A stretch of 37,627 nt of DNA from a virus: the IMG/VR virus record IMGVR_UViG_3300025810_000022, positions 1-37,627 of that record; one strand, given 5' to 3'. Both the position numbers and the translations under genes were made by a program. Of this stretch, positions 37,605-37,627 are shown in pieces. Position 1 is the stretch's first letter, and every line of letters starts with the position of its first letter. A model generated the notes under the pieces. That model searched no databases. It saw nothing but the letters and a program-made list of their open reading frames with translations, and was not told the origin of the DNA.

Positions 37605-37627
37605 TATATTAGTCCTAATCTTCTTAA
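36622..37627. repeat. Right copy of the ~1 kb terminal direct repeat (partner 1-1006)
   Basis: Bases 36622-36743 are identical to 1-122; the remainder differs by scattered substitutions and no gap. The similarity reaches the very last base of the window, so the true limit of the repeat is not seen. Confidence 0.9.
37604..37627 (-). CDS. Last eight codons of a relative of the 357-aa virion protein
   Basis: Read on the minus strand from the window edge, the frame gives L-R-R-L-G-L-I and TAA, the stop overlapping the ATG of copy B as in the left copy. The 357-aa protein ends L-K-K-R-G-L-I. Thus the gene order at both ends is the same, and the window ends inside a second version of that gene. 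Confidence 0.65.
   Translation of the reverse strand, partial: LRRLGLI

Noticed and set aside
1-37627. Integrase, tRNA, DNA polymerase or RNA polymerase genes
   Set aside because: Looked for their motifs in all longer frames and gaps and saw none, so no temperate or T7-like replication module is claimed.

Overview
The window looks like most of the genome of a small, short-tailed (podovirus-like) marine bacteriophage. The DNA is strongly AT-rich and almost fully coding, with many 4-base or 1-base stop/start overlaps. The head and packaging genes recognised are a small and large terminase, a P22-type portal, a scaffold-like protein and an SU10/DUF5309-type capsid protein. They are followed by tail-tube genes, several fibre-like genes and internal-virion-like proteins. 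There is no tape measure, sheath or tail-tube operon, no DNA or RNA polymerase, no integrase and no tRNA that I can see. Low GC and gene content suggest a phage of a streamlined marine alphaproteobacterium such as SAR11 (a pelagiphage); the host is inference.

Layout. The late genes lie on the minus strand: a helix-turn-helix regulator (21269), TerS, a 330-base noncoding gap, TerL, portal, a 98-aa protein, scaffold, capsid, head accessory genes, tail tube A and B, then tail fibre genes with two small paralogue pairs, and internal or virion proteins down to position 1. The early genes lie on the plus strand from 21440 to 30133, behind a good sigma70-like promoter. They comprise many small unknown proteins, an HNH nuclease, a 2OG-Fe(II) oxygenase, an ERF annealing protein with an SSB-like partner, LexA-like and XRE-type regulators, and two pieces that look like one split PD-(D/E)XK exonuclease. 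On the right arm (37627 down to 30166, minus strand) are more virion proteins, a membrane-protein-rich lysis cassette with an M15 peptidase, and a run of tiny very basic proteins. A convergent hairpin at about 30142-30167 separates early from late transcription.

Topology. Bases 1-1006 and 36622-37627 are homologous from end to end (first 122 bases identical, the rest roughly 93-95% by eye). If the ends are joined, the minus-strand late block becomes one continuous leftward unit (21269 to 1, then 37627 to 30166) on a genome of about 36.6 kb. The simplest reading is a circular or terminally redundant genome whose ends come from two strain variants; a real tandem duplication is the alternative.

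Most interesting observations: the split exonuclease around the recombination and regulation genes; a DNA-level operator-like motif repeated inside and in front of the HTH gene; a 22-bp perfect palindrome in front of the XRE repressor; paired G/C hairpins around a head gene; a truncated relic of a tail gene; and the cluster of micro-proteins rich in lysine.
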